A DNA stretch of 64,000 nt from Aldrovandia affinis (lineage: Eukaryota > Chordata > Actinopteri > Notacanthiformes > Halosauridae): positions 1 through 64,000 of the forward strand of contig JAINUG010000175.1 in NCBI GenBank assembly GCA_029706075.1, given 5' to 3'. The translations under genes and the position numbers were made by a program. The notes beneath the pieces were generated by a model that was given only the letters and a program-made list of their open reading frames with translations, was not told the origin of the DNA and did not search any database. The first letter of the stretch is position 1; the number at the start of each line of letters is the position of its first letter. Shown here piece after piece: positions 33,207 to 45,159 of the stretch.

Positions 33207-34912
33207 CAATATGAGAAAAAGATATGCAAATACAGATAAAGAAATAGCATATTGTGATTGCGTTATTAATACAATAACTAAAAGATCCATCCTCTCTTTT
33301 CACCCAGTTATACCATATTTCTGGTCTTGATTTGCTAGAACATTGTGGCCCTCAAGCAAGTTATCCCATAAACCAATGTGCATTTAAAAATTATTTTTAA
33401 ATGTAGCAATTATATCTATTAATGGCAGTTGTTTTTGAATACTTTGAACGTTATAGTGATTCAATCAACACTGACATCCTTGCTCAGGAAATTGGCTTTA
33501 ATTTTAACCCAGTTCCACAGATCTAATGCTATGAGTTCATCCAGTGTGTAACAACAAGACTGACATCTAATTTTCTCTGGTAATAAATGCAGGAAAATAT
33601 AAAATTCAAGTACTCCTATCTGCCAAAGCCAAAATCATTGAAATATTTCAAAAGGAAATAAACATGTATATCGATCTTTAAACCTTCCTGTGGAAGTCAT
33701 ATTTATGTTTATTAGTTGAATAACTAATGCAAATGTAGTATCAAAATATAATTAGCAGTAATGTTTTAATATGCTTTGAGGGTTTTCCAAAGCAAATCAT
33801 TGTATATGGTGTTTAAATTTGCTGTTTGGTTTGGTTGTTTGAAATGGTTAGGGTTGATTTTTGGTTACGGTTGGATGTAGAGTTGAGGTTAGATTTATGG
33901 TCTGACCAGAGGGACAGGTAGTGTTTAGGTTGGGAGGGCACGGTTTATTCAGGTAGCATATTCTGATTTCACACCTTATTTTATAGCTATTATTTCACAA
34001 ACCTGCATCCTTTTTTATGTGGTTGCTATGTAACCAAAGTACGCTTCATCCTAAAGTCATTACAATATTTGAATATGCAGCCATTTCAATACTGTTACAC
34101 TGTTTAACGTCATATAAATAGTTACCTATTTTATAAACATTTTGTCTGTCATTTTTTCATTTAACAAGGAAGTCCCATTGAGATAAAACAAACAGCACAA
34201 CAGCGTAGCAATGCATACGAGTGCAAAGAGAAAGACCATTCGTGCTCATAAGAACATGTTATCTTAAGATTTAAAAGGGCTGCATTCCTCTGACAGTGTT
34301 TTGTACTGTACAGCTTCCATGCCCCTCCCGTGTTTAGCTTCAGCATGTTATCATATGACATTGGTCCCTGCAGCCTGACTTGGGCAGCAATATTCTGGGT
34401 GACTCTGAGGCTGGGGGATTTTATACCGATTAACCCTCGGAAATACATCTCCACCTCGGGAGCCACAAAGCCAGTCGAAACACAGGACAGTGACCTTGCA
34501 TGTGATGTCTGTAACCTTTAAATAGGAAGAACAACAGAGAGGCTGGAAATATGGCTCATCGGAGACATGCACACATTAAAAACTCACATGATTTACGTGA
34601 TCCTGCGATCCTTTAATGCAGGGAAAAGGGCTAAACTACAACGAGCAATCCATCATGAGACCGCTGTTTTCATTCCCGTAATTATTATATATAATGTGCA
34701 TGGTAATTGTGTGGAGTTAGGAAAATACAGAATTATTTTTTTAAGTCGGTTAATGACACTATATGGGAATCAAAACAAAGTAGAAAAGTCTGGCAAGGAA
34801 AACAGTTGGGATCACAGTTGTGTCTATAGATGGAGCGATGCATGTTTAGGTTGGCAGATCTTTACCACTGCTAATAATGTAAATAAGTCTATGTAGAGCA
34901 GCTTGGGTCTGT
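33207..34912. other. No recognised gene
   Basis: AT-rich. At about 34155-34190 there is an old fragment like the common ATTTAACAAGGAAGTCCCATT vertebrate repeat. Other ORFs lack domains. Confidence 0.35.
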
Positions 34913-34917
34913 TGATG

Positions 34918-35576
34918 TGTCACATCTTGTGTTTGTGTTCCCCGTAATTAGGTGTTTTTAGTTCATTCCATGTTTTCCTGGTTGTCCGGTCCGTGTTTTC
35001 ACTTTCGCTTACCTGTTTCCAGTCTCGTCATTGTATTATCATTTTCACCTGTTCCTCATGTGTCTGATTGCAGTTGGCTGCATTCGTGTTAATTCCTGAT
35101 TGTTTCTCGTGATGTCTAATGTATATAAGCTTTGCGTTTTCGCGTTTACATTGTCTTGTGCTTTGCTTATGCTTCCACAACTTTCCAGCGGTTTCTTCAT
35201 TTACCCGTGTTTTGTTTCCTCGTGTTCGTGTCTTGTTTCCTCGTGTTCGTGTCTTGTTTCCTCGTGTTCGTGTCTTGTTTCCTCGTGTTCGTGTCTCAGT
35301 CTCGTTCCCGATCCACCTGTTCGTGGTTCCAGCCCCGCTCCTCTCTGTGTTCCCCGGACTGATTTCCTGATACCGACCTCCGCCTGCCTATTGACCACGT
35401 CTTGCCTGCCTGTGACACAGCTGGAGCCTGAAACAAACTTTGCCTGTCCCCGACTACTCTCTGGATTCCTGTATTGCCCTGATTGCTCCCGCTTGACCAT
35501 TGCCTATTGTTTTCGCAATAAAGAACATTATTGCATTCCTGGGTCCACGCCTGGTTTTCCGACACCGTTCCTGACA
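34918..35576 (+). mobile_element. Solo LTR, family Q
   Basis: TGTCACATCTTG to CGTTCCTGACA, 659 bp, flanked by TGATG (34913-34917 and 35577-35581). It has a TATATAAG box near 35123 and AATAAAG near 35517, the expected LTR signals in the plus sense. A 21-bp tandem repeat lies inside. Confidence 0.92.
35214..35297 (+). repeat. 21-bp tandem repeat, four units
   Basis: Four near-identical copies of a TTTCCTCGTGTTCGTGTCTTG unit inside the family-Q LTR, just downstream of its TATA box. Confidence 0.9.
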
Positions 35577-36094
35577 TGATGTCCAAAAGCAGGGCGGTCG
35601 TGACCTCCTGAATTGTGCTTTGAGTAAAATGTCTTTGTTAGGGCAATCCAAAGGTTTCAAACATCTGGAACAATTGCAAACTTGCCAGGAAGAGGACACA
35701 AGTGCATGTTGTCCCCACACACAGTGAAGAAGATGGTGAATTAGAGAAAAGTGTTTACCTGTGTTTGTGAACTGACCTGCTGTTTTCCGTCCCGCGTGTT
35801 TAGTATTTTTTGGTTTGCTAAAGATTGCCGCGTTAGTTTTTGACTGATCTCTGTTAGTTATCTGTAGTTTCTAAACTTTGCGTAGCTTATTGGTGTTTAA
35901 TTGCTAGCTATTACTGAATTAGATTAGCCTTGTTATTCGTTAGTTTCGACAGTTATCCGCAATTGTTAGTTTGATTGTAGTGAATTGCAAGCAGTCCTGA
36001 GTAAATCCGTGTAATTATCACGCTATTTGACTCAGCTGTTTGATCCCTCTTTTAGCTTTGTCAGAGCAACGCTTGCGTCGCTCCCTCCTAGTAT

Positions 36095-36870
36095 GTGCCT
36101 GCACCCATAACAGTCTGCTCTCTCCCATTCAGAAGGCGCTTCCAGCGTCGCACCCTCCCGCGAAAACGGAATCTCTCCAACCTCTCCTACCCCTCCCTGA
36201 CCCTTTGTGAGAACTTCACAATCTCAGGGGGGCTATGGAACTGTCGGTCTACCGCACAGAAGGCCAACTTCATTTCTGCTTATGCCTCCCTCTTGTCCCT
36301 CCAGTTTCTCGCCCTCACCGAGACCTGGATCAGCCCTGACAACTCCGCTACTCCTGCTGCCCTCTCGTCCGCCTACTCCTTCTCCCACACCTCCCGGCCA
36401 TCCGGCCGTGGTGGTGGTACAGGTTTGCTTATCTCTCCCACATGGAAGTTCTCTGTTGTTCCCCTCTCCAACCTGTCTATATCCTCTTTTGAATACCACC
36501 CTGTCTCCATCACCTATCCTACTAAACTCTTTATTGTTGTTGTTTATCGTCCACCAGGGCCCCTGGGATGCTTCCTTGACAAGCTAGATACCCTGCTCAG
36601 CTCCTTCCCTGAGGACAGCACCCCGCTGATCCTCCTGGGAGACTTCAACATCCACGTAGAGGCCCCCCAGTCTGCTGCCTTCCTACCACTACTCCACTCC
36701 TTCGACCTCTCCCTGCAACACTCCCCCCCCCAACCCACAAGGCAGGCAACCTCCTAGACCTGATCTTCCTGAGGAACTGCCCCTGCTCCAATCTCACGGT
36801 TACCCCCTTGCATACATCTGATCACCATTTGATTTCCTTCTCCCTCTCCCTTGCCTCCCCTCCTCCAACA
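36095..36870 (+). pseudogene. L2 ORF2 endonuclease domain
   Basis: Two frames, joined by one shift at about 36740 in a C run, hold the APE-type endonuclease signatures: FLALTETWIS, the VVVYRPPGPLG box, LILLGDFNIHVE, and a final SDHHLISFSL. These residues coordinate metal and nick the target DNA in L2 elements. The frame break makes it a pseudogene. Confidence 0.85.
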
Positions 36871-38110
36871 CCCACTATCACTGCCGTCGTAACCTTCGCT
36901 CCCTCTCACCCTCTTCCCTCACTCCCATTGTCACTGCTTCCCCCCCCCTTAAAGCATTCTCTCTTCTCCCCAGACCTGCACGCTCATCCCCTCCTAGTCC
37001 CTGGATGTCTGACACCCTGCGCACCTCCCGGGTCAGCCTCCGTGCTGCTGAGAGGATGTGGGCGAAATCCAGGCACCCATTCAACCTTTTATCCTATCAG
37101 TCTCTACTGTGTGTTTTCTTCTGCCGTCACTGCCGCTAAGGCAAACTTCTATCAAACTAAAATTCAAAACTCTATCTCTAAACCTCGGCAACTGTTCTCT
37201 ATTTTATCCTCTCTCCTCAGCACACCTCCTCCCCCACCTCAGTCCCCCTTCACTGCAGATGACTTTGCTGTTTTCTTCGAGGAGAAAATTGCAGACATCC
37301 GCAGCTCCTTTATGCCCTCCACTCCCCCCCCTCAGGTCTCTACCCGCATCTCTGCTTGCCTGAGGGACATTCAGAGCTGGATGGACAGTCACCACCTAAA
37401 GCTCAACCCAGGTAAAACAGAACTAATCTTCATTCCTGCCCTAAACTCTCCCCACCTTGATTTCTCCATTTCTGTAGGTGACACCTTGGTGACATCATCA
37501 CCCTGCGCTAAGAATCTCGGTGTGGTGATGGACAACAGGCTGTCCCTATCAATGAACATTGCAGCGGTAAGCCGGGCGTGCAGATTCTTCCTGTATAACA
37601 TCAGCAGAATCCGTCCCTTCCTTACCACGTACTCTACCCAGCTCCTGGTTCAAGCAATGGTACTGTCCCGCTTGGACTACTGCAACTCGCTCCTGGCTGG
37701 CCTTCCCGCATCTGCCATCAGACCCCTGCAACTCATCCAGAATGCTGCAGCCCGTCTGGTCTACAACCTTCCTAGACACTCCCATGCTCACTACCCTCCA
37801 CTGGCTGCCTGTTATAGCTCGCATCAAATTCAAGACATTAGTCCTAGCATACCAGGCAGTCAAGGGATCAGCCCCAACATACCTCCTCAAGATCTTCAAA
37901 CCCTACACACCTGCCAGACCACTCCGTTCTGCTACCTCAGGACGCCTAGCACCTCCCCCCCTCCGCACCTGCGCTTCCCGGTCACGTTTCCTGTCGGTTC
38001 TGGCTCCACGATGGTAGAATGACCTTCCTGTGGAAGTCAGAACAGCTGAGACCCTGGCCACCTTCAAGCGACGACTGAAGACTCACCTCTTCAGGGTGCA
38101 CCTCTCCCTG
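36871..38110 (+). pseudogene. L2 ORF2 linker and RT C-terminal remnant
   Basis: After the linker (FFEEKIADIRSSF at about 37280) the frame jumps to the post-catalytic part: ISACLRDIQSWMDSHHLKLN, KNLGVVMDNRLS, VLSRLDYCNSLLAGLP and IQNAAARLVYNLP. It then shifts near 37785 to the LHWLPVIARIKFKTLVLAYQ frame and ends with a KTHLFRVHLSL terminus at about 38110. YADD and the preceding RT motifs are absent. Confidence 0.85.
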
Positions 38111-38580
38111 TAGTCCGGTTTTGTTAACTTAGGGACGTAGCTGTTTAGTATTGCACTCATGTCTACTTGTTTATGTATTGTATTAAGTTTAAGCATTATT
38201 TCGCTGATATTTTCCGCTCTGATTGTTTTATTGCTGCCTTTGAATTGTGGCTACAGTTTTACCTACAGGGTCCTAGTTTAACTATGTGGTTGCTCCTAGC
38301 ACCTGGAACTGTACTTCCCGCTAGGGTGGCTTTCAGCTAAACTGTTCTTGACTACGGTTAACACTTTGTTGTACGTCACTCTGGATAAGAGCGTCTGCCA
38401 AATGCCTGTAATGTAATGTAATGTCTCTAAAGCAATAATTTCCATAGCAGTGTCCCTGTTCCCTGCTGTACTCAAATCAGAGATCACTCAAACGCATGTC
38501 CACCATTTACCTCAAATCAATGAGGTGTCAGGAGATGAGTCCTATCATCCATTTTCAGGGGGTTATTTCCCCTCTCCTGG

Positions 38581-38612
38581 ACTGTGGACTGTGTGGGCGC
38601 ACAGTCCACAGT
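38581..38612. repeat. Perfect 13-bp hairpin
   Basis: ACTGTGGACTGTG (38581-38593) and its exact complement CACAGTCCACAGT (38600-38612) around a 6-nt loop. It directly abuts the SINE head. No T run follows, so it is not a Pol III terminator. Confidence 0.85.
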
Positions 38613-38823
38613 TCCTGGTGCAGTGGTTAGGAAACTGGGCTTGTAACTCAGGGTTTGCAGCGTTCAAATCCCTGGAGGGGCACTGCCATTATACCCCATT
38701 ATATATATTTTTCAATACTTTGGTTAAAAAAAATACTGCTTTATAATTGGATAGTATGTAAAAAGGCTTGAAAGTCACTCTGGGTTTTGGTGTCTGCTAT
38801 GCAAATGAAGAATGTCAATAAAT
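38613..38823 (+). mobile_element. tRNA-headed SINE with L2 tail
   Basis: Box A-like TGGTGCAGTGGTTAGGAAAC, box B-like GTTCAAATCCC, and a diverged L2-type tail (CACTCTGGGTTTTGGTGTCT). Old copy. Confidence 0.72.
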
Positions 38824-39145
38824 CTCTAGTAATTTCTCTCTCTTGCTGATTAATGTCTTGCCTCTTTGTGCTTTATTGAGTTCACAGGCACTGGGGGCCT
38901 CTCTGTCAGGGTGGAGAAATACGTGTCACCATGTTTCAGTCCCTCGTTACAAAATTCTGAAAGCTGTCATGAAGCATTTATAAAACTTTAATTACCGCCA
39001 CATGACATCAGCATTAATGATTCATAAGCAATTTGTGCAGGAAATTTGGCCTGGGGGTTTGACCATAATTCAAAAACATGTGCTTTTTATATAACTTGTA
39101 ATGTTGCGCTTCACAAAGCCTTGCTTTTCCTTAAGACATTTTTAA

Positions 39146-39647
39146 AGGGGGTGGCTCATGAAAATCTACAATCTTCAGTGATTATGTTAAGTCAAAATGC
39201 ATTCCTTATAAATTTAATGAAAGAGGAAATCCTTCAATTATAGGGAATACTTTCAATTATATTTCAATACTTCAAACATTTTCACTTCAAACGCCTCTCA
39301 AAGGAAAATGTTTTAAAAAATCCAAGTCTCTTCCTGATTTTAGTTACGTCATTAAAACCAACATTTGAATATTTGCAATCGGGATTTGTCCTGTGCAACT
39401 CGCATTTTTCTCTGGCTAGTAGCATTCCTGACTGCCTGTTAAATACTAAGATAGCTTAACTACTTTGATAGAAAAAGCAGCTATGACCAATTCAATTTTT
39501 CAGGAGGATTGAATCGCCGCAGAATAATCTATGAGGCAAATATATTTATTAGCAAGTAGGTTATTCTAAAATGACTCATATTGTATTTCTCTAGACATTC
39601 AGATTTTATATGATTTTATGTGTAAATAAATTCATGAGCCACCCCCT
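39146..39647. mobile_element. 502-bp MITE with TTAA target sites (piggyBac-like)
   Basis: The ends AGGGGGTGGCTCATGAA and TTCATGAGCCACCCCCT are perfect inverted repeats, each flanked by TTAA (39142-39145 and 39648-39651), the piggyBac target. The interior is AT-rich and non-coding. Confidence 0.85.
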
Positions 39648-39651
39648 TTAA

Positions 39652-40260
39652 AGGTGTTCTCACATGTTAACAAAGCCATTGCATATTATTCTGTCCGAAG
39701 GCTTTGGGACAATTTCTTCTGTGACACCTGAAATGTTTTGCACAGAATACAAAAAATGAAGGACATGTCAAGTATCTTTGTGTGCTGAACGTTTTTATGA
39801 AGTTCAATTTTTATCCTGTTTCCATCGGAGCTGGGGGTCATTTCAACTCATTCAAATCCAGTTAAATTCCCTCTTAAATGTATTCAGTTCAATTGCCTCT
39901 CTAGAGCAATTCCCTTAATTCAACCGCCTTAATTCTGAGATATTGCTAATTTCATGCAATTATTTTAATTATAGGGAAAACATCTTATTATTTGGAAACA
40001 ATTAAAATTGCAATACTATTTGCTATGATGAAACATTTTTTACAAGTGTTATATTTATAAGAAAGGGACATTTATATTATTTTGATATCACTTTTACACT
40101 GTTATGGTGGGGGGGGGAAAAGAAGCAACTTTTTTGTTTTTTACAGCAAACTATAGACAATGTTACTTTTCAAGGTCATTACACCTGATTAACAGGGTTC
40201 GGCTCAATTACATTTATTCAATTCCAATTCTAAATGTCTGCATAATTAGAATTAAATTCC
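39652..40260. other. No recognised feature
   Basis: AT-rich, with a G run near 40107. Nothing recognised. Confidence 0.35.
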
Positions 40261-40261
40261 A

Positions 40262-40432
40262 GTGACATTCCTGTAAATCTTGTGGAAAGCCTTCCCAGAA
40301 GAGTGGCAGCTGTCATAGCCACAAAGGGGGGTCCAACTCCATATTAATGCCCATGGTTTTAGAATGGGATGTCCAATAAGCTCATATAGGTGTGATGGTC
40401 AGGTGTCCACTGACTTTTGCCCATATAGTGTA
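40262..40432 (+). mobile_element. Tc1/mariner transposon 3' end
   Basis: It encodes the C-terminus of a mariner-type transposase (NLVESLPRRVAAVIATKGG) and continues into the 3' region CATATTAATGCCCATGGTTT and TIR end TTTGCCCATATAGTGTA. Only this end is present. Confidence 0.72.
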
Positions 40433-40764
40433 TGAATTGGAACTGTCCCATGAATTATTATTTAAATTGGATTTGACCCAAACCCTGGTAACCATGTGAT
40501 GTTGCTATCACAGACTTGTGCTTTTAGTAGCCACAGCAGATACATCTCTTAGCAGTGACTGTGTGTTCTCCTTTTAATTCATAAATGTATTATTGTTTGG
40601 CATTTAGCTGCTGAAGTGCAGTACTTTACTACTCTTCAGATGTCAAATCTATACTTAAGCAAGAGCCAATAAACCATTTCAAAATGAATGAAAGATACAC
40701 AAAAACATAGCACAGAGAGAGGGAGAGAGAGAAACTACTCAAATTTAGCTTCTTTTAAGATTGC

Positions 40765-40930
40765 ATTAAAAGCACTTAACAGACTTATCCAGAGTGACAC
40801 AGTTTACATACAACAGGATATTTACTGAAGCAAATCAGGTTAAGTACCTTACTCAAGGATACAACGGCAGCGCCCCACCTCAGAATCTAACCTGCAATCT
40901 CTAAGTTACAAGCCCAGCTCCCTAAAGCTT
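40765..40930 (-). mobile_element. SINE with L2 tail, antisense, old
   Basis: On the minus strand it carries the degraded head, a CAGTAAATATCCTG body and the tail CACTCTGGATAAGTCTGTTA. Several indels. Confidence 0.72.
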
Positions 40931-41104
40931 ACTTTAACCCCCCCAAACCACAATCCAGTTTCCCTTAAGCAGCAGACACAGAAACAAAAACAAGAGTAAA
41001 GCTTTTGTTTATGCCTGCTTCTGTAAATCATCAGGACATAATGGCAGTCCTTTCTCCATGGCCTATTCCTGTGTTTTCATTGTCATCATTATCATTACTA
41101 TGAC

Positions 41105-41251
41105 ACTTATTGTAGAGGAGTAGCAGGTGGGGTACTGCCATTGTACCTGAGTTGCTTCAGTAAATATATGGCTTTATAAATTGATTGTATCTAAAGAAAC
41201 TGTGTAAGCCGATCTGTCTAAGAGTGTCTGCTAAATGCCTCAAATGTCAAA
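41105..41251 (+). mobile_element. SINE 3' part with L2 tail
   Basis: GTACTGCCATTGTACCTGAG, the TTGCTTCAGTAAATAT body and a degraded tail (CTAAGAGTGTCTGCTAAATG). The head is missing. Confidence 0.7.
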
Positions 41252-41862
41252 TATACAGTTTGAATATTTTTGGTGTGGTGCTGTGGAAATGTGACAGAAT
41301 GATGATGTTTAAGGCAAGGTCACCTTCTGGTGTTGCTGATGTTCATGCGCCATCTCCAGACTGAATTTACCTGCCTCCTCTTTGACCAGGCTCAGGTGCT
41401 CAGTTCTGGTAACTGGGTGGCAAACAGAACCACTTTGATTTTTTTAAACATTTTTTTTTTTTTCACCTTCTTCAAAGGATCATTGGAACCAAGTTAAAGA
41501 CGATGATCTAAAGTGATGCAGTTGCATTTTCCCTGTAAGCTCAGAGCCTAAAATTATGTCAGTAAACGCTGTCTTGCTTGGGCTGGAAATTATGCTCCCA
41601 CCTCACATGGTGTCATGGCGCTTCTGACGTGGTACATCCATACGCACGTGCTTTACCAATCTTCTTCAGTCCTGATCAGTCCTTCACTAACAGTACTGAA
41701 GTCAATTTGCAAGGTATAAGCTTATGCTTCATATCAGTAATGATCACGGGCAGAACCAGCTGGCTATCGATCCTTAAGTCACCAGACCCCTGGTCTCAAG
41801 TCCTCGGCTCGCCAGCTGATTGGTTGAAAACAGAGTGCTGCAGGACCTCTAAGGTACTTTTT

Positions 41863-42750
41863 TGTTATGTTCTGTATTTATGTGTTCTGCTTGTTTTTGT
41901 ATTTTATTGTTTTCTCTGTGTTCGTTTATTTTTCACGTTAGTTCCCCCGTCTGTCTGTGTTCCTTGTTATCCGAGAATCCTCTCCCTGTCTTTGTCGTTG
42001 CACTATTTGGGTGATTTTGGCTATATAGGTTTCTGCCTTATTTCGCATCTTGTTTACTTCTTTCTTTCTTTCTTTTTATCTGTACATATTAGTTACGTGT
42101 ATATAGTACTAACCGACTAATCTACTAACGTTAGGGATTTTGGGTGCGTTACTAACATTTACTAATTACTGATTATCTTGTGTTTCTATCCGCAGCTGTC
42201 ATTCTCCCTCTCGTCTTCTCGCATTCTCTGCACGTGTTTCCACATATGCGCTCCTCCACTCTGAGCTGTGCACGTGTCTACCTGCTTTTCCCAGGTCGTT
42301 TGTTATTATTGTGTCTATGTGCTTTACAGTCCCTGTCTTTCATCTCCCCTTGTTATTGTATTAGTGGTCCTGATTGTTCTCACCCCTTTCCCCTCCCAGT
42401 CACACCGGATTCCTCTTGTGTTATCTTCCCCGTTTGTATTTAAGCCCCTAGTTTGCACTAGTTTGCACGTTGATCAAGTTTCCCAGTGCCGATTGTCAGT
42501 AAGCCTGTGTTATTTTTAGATTTCAGAGACACCCTTTGTTTGACTTCGAGTTTTGCCCGCCGATTCTGATTTGTTTGCCCTTCTGCCTGTTTGGTTTTTG
42601 ATCTTTTGACTGCCCCTTGACTACTCTTTTGGATTTTGTTTTTGTACTTTCTCGGATTCTGATTACTGGCTTTTAACTTGGACTGATTAAATAACGTTCT
42701 CTTTCTGCAATATCCTGGTCTGCATTTGGGTCCTTGTCCAGATCGTCACA
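41863..42750 (+). mobile_element. Solo LTR, family R, sense
   Basis: TGTTATGTTCTG to CAGATCGTCACA, 888 bp. Its interior shares the ACTAATCTACTAACGTTAGG block with the other family-R LTRs at 42864 and 60139. The flanks TTTTT and ATTTT differ at one base. It ends 113 bp before an oppositely oriented relative. Confidence 0.82.
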
Positions 42751-42863
42751 ATTTTCATTGGCTGGCTGTTAGAGCACCCAGTAATCACACCCTCCTGATT
42801 GGTCATATTAAATCGGGAGGGGACTCCTCCTTGCAGAACTGGTGAGCTTATCATCAAGCACAT

Positions 42864-43848
42864 TGTGACGTTCATGATAAGGACCCAGACGCAGATCAGG
42901 ATAAGGCAAAAGAGTCGTTTATTAGGAAGCAGGAGTCAAAACCAGGAATCAGATGTAGCGAAGGTACAGAATCAATAGGCAGAGAGTAGTCACAAAAAGG
43001 CAGTCCAAAAGGTCAAAAACAGGAAGGCAGAAAGGCAAACAGAACAGAATCGCTAGGCAGGCACGGGGTAGTCAACAGAAGGGTAGTCTCGGAAAATACA
43101 ATAAACTCTGGCTTCGGAAAAGTAGGCTCAGGGAATAATGATCAACGTACTGACAAAGAGAAAACGAAAACACTGAACATATATACAGGCAGAGACAGGA
43201 AACACAATGGGAATCAGGTGTGACTGGGAGGAGAGAGGTAGGAACACAGGTGAAAACAATGGGAATCGATAATCTAATAACGAGGGGATTCGCTAATAGA
43301 ATAACGAGGGGAAACGAAAGACACGGACTGGGAAACATACAAACACATATACAATAAACAACCTGGGAGATCAGGCAGACACGTGCATAGTAAAAGGGGA
43401 GGAACGCAAAGAGAGAAGCTGCGTGCGAATGAAAGGGAAAGTGAAAAGCTAATCAGGGATACGATAATGAGAGAGAATGAGCGAAAGTTAGAAGCGTGAG
43501 ATAATTAGTGATTAGTAGTGTTAGTAACTTAATCAAAATCCCTAATGTTAGTAGATTAGTAGGTTAGTAATATATACATCTAACTAATATATACAAAGTG
43601 CAATCTAGAAAGTAAGAAGGAAGAAAACGAGATAATAAGCGAAGAAGGAAAAAACCCGAAATGTATAAACTCCCGAAGTGCATGACAAGACAAGGAGTGG
43701 ATCTCGAAAACACAGGAACAAAGACAACAGGGGAACAGAACGTGACAGAATGATGAAACTAGAATACAGAATAAAGATGAATGAATTATGACTGATGAAA
43801 AATAAACAAAGTACAAAAACAAACCGAACAGACACTCAGAACGTAACA
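42864..43848 (-). mobile_element. Solo LTR, family R, antisense
   Basis: TGTGACGTTCATG to GAACGTAACA, 985 bp, with exact CACAT duplications (42859-42863 and 43849-43853). The end near 42864 contains GGACCCAGACGCAGATCAGG, typical U5 sequence for these elements. No internal region is attached. Confidence 0.92.
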
Positions 43849-43853
43849 CACAT

Positions 43854-44448
43854 TGCTTTTGTGGCCAGGCATAAGGATATTAAAAGAAGATTGGCTGAAC
43901 ATCTCTGCATAGATCAGTCAGACAGAGCTCTGCAGATCCCATCTGTAGGCCCCTGTCTTGCTGGGCTGGCATTGGCATTGTATTTCATTTAAATGTATTG
44001 TATTGGGCTTCTTTTGAAATATTTTTTAAATTAGTTTCCACCGAAGATGCAGCTGAAGCCAAAGTGATTGTGGCTTTTTAAGATTTTTTCCAAGCAATGT
44101 TTAAAAAATGTTTCACATTGCAAAAATATTTCAATGAAGGGATGAAAAGAGAGGCAAAAAATTTACAAAAGTGAAAAGGGTTCTGCCTCCTTCAGCCCCC
44201 AATGTATGAGGTCACACAGGCTGCTGCTAAAGGTTGGCAATAGCTCCATGCGAAAGGCCATATATTTACTGGGCGCAAAGACAGATACACAGCTGTGTGA
44301 AAGAGCAGCTTGCTGTGAACTTGCACCGGAGTGTTACCGAGCAGCGGATGGAGAGTTGCTCTTTCAAAGTTCTGTCACCTGTCACCTGAGCTCTTTATTG
44401 TGGTGGGGAAAAGGTTGGCTTTTCACAAGAAGATTGTACATACCATAC
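43854..44448. other. No recognised feature
   Basis: Unique-looking sequence with short ORFs; nothing recognised. Confidence 0.35.
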
Positions 44449-44512
44449 AGATTTACATTTACATTTGACATTTTAAGCATTTAGCAGACACCTATCCAGA
44501 GCAACTTACAAA
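44449..44512 (-). repeat. L2/SINE tail fragment, antisense
   Basis: GCATTTAGCAGACACCTATC followed by CAGAGCAACTTAC, the complement of the L2-type tail. It ends at the CR1 tail. Confidence 0.75.
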
Positions 44513-45159
44513 AAACATAAGAACATAAGAATACATAATTACGAGAACGGGCTGTTCAGCCCATCTAGGCTCGTCATGGCCTAATCTAAAGAGTATTTAG
44601 TACTGCATCTAGTCTGGACTTGAATAGCCCAAGTGTATCTGCCTCTATTACTCGACCTGGCAAGCTGTTCCAGGCATTGACAACTTTCTGTGTAAAGAAT
44701 AACTTCCTAATATCTGTGCGGAATTTGCCTTTAACTAATTTCCACCTGTGGCCTCTTGTTCTGCTGACCCAACTTATTTAAAAAAATCTTTGGTATTTCA
44801 CTTTAATCCCTTTTAGGAATTTAAAAACCTCAGTCAAATCCCCCCTAAGTCTCCGTTTGCTAAGCTTAAATAGATTGAGTGCCTTAAGTCTATCCTCATA
44901 GCTTTTCCTTTCATACCAGTTATCAGTCTAGTTGCCCTTCTTTGAACTTTTTCAAGAGCTTCTATATCTTTCTTGTAGGGCAGTGCCCAGAACTGCACAC
45001 AGTATTCTAAGTGAGGTCTGACAAACGCATTATATAACATTAATACAGTATAACCTCCTTTGATTTATACTCAATACTTTTTGCTATGTATCCCAGCATC
45101 CTGTTGGCTTTTTTCACTGCTGTAGCACACTGCTTTGATGCAGATAGGAATTGTAGTTG
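44513..45159 (-). mobile_element. CR1-type LINE, 3' part, antisense
   Basis: On the minus strand it ends in ATTCTTATGTTCTTATG, the octamer-type tail of CR1 elements. The ORF relic encodes FVRPHLEYCVQFWALPYKKD and LEKVQRRATRLI, the post-catalytic region of CR1 reverse transcriptase. Its upstream part resumes at 45642, beyond a duplicated insert. Confidence 0.82.

Larger units (their letters stand above)
35740..38437 (+). mobile_element. L2 LINE, nearly full-length but lacking the RT catalytic region
   Basis: It has a 5' region of about 350 bp, an APE endonuclease (about 36095-36870), an RT C-terminal region (37362-37790), the end of the ORF (about 37742-38110) and a 3' UTR with the tail CACTCTGGATAAGAGCGTCT and ATGTA repeats. 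The exact 5' boundary is uncertain. Between the linker and the IS-ACLRDIQSWM segment the fingers and the YADD-containing palm are missing, so it cannot move on its own. Confidence 0.85.

Noticed and set aside
35214-35297. Possible CRISPR-like or other spaced repeat array
   Set aside because: The units are contiguous with no spacers, in a eukaryotic LTR; other arrays in the window are microsatellites.
35100-35579. Overlapping frames of 76-159 codons with repeated VFVSCFL-type segments
   Set aside because: They come from the four 21-bp repeats inside a solo LTR; the repeat length, a multiple of three, keeps several frames open.
38581-38612. Hairpin as a transcription terminator
   Set aside because: No T run follows and the DNA is from a eukaryote; kept only as a structural observation.
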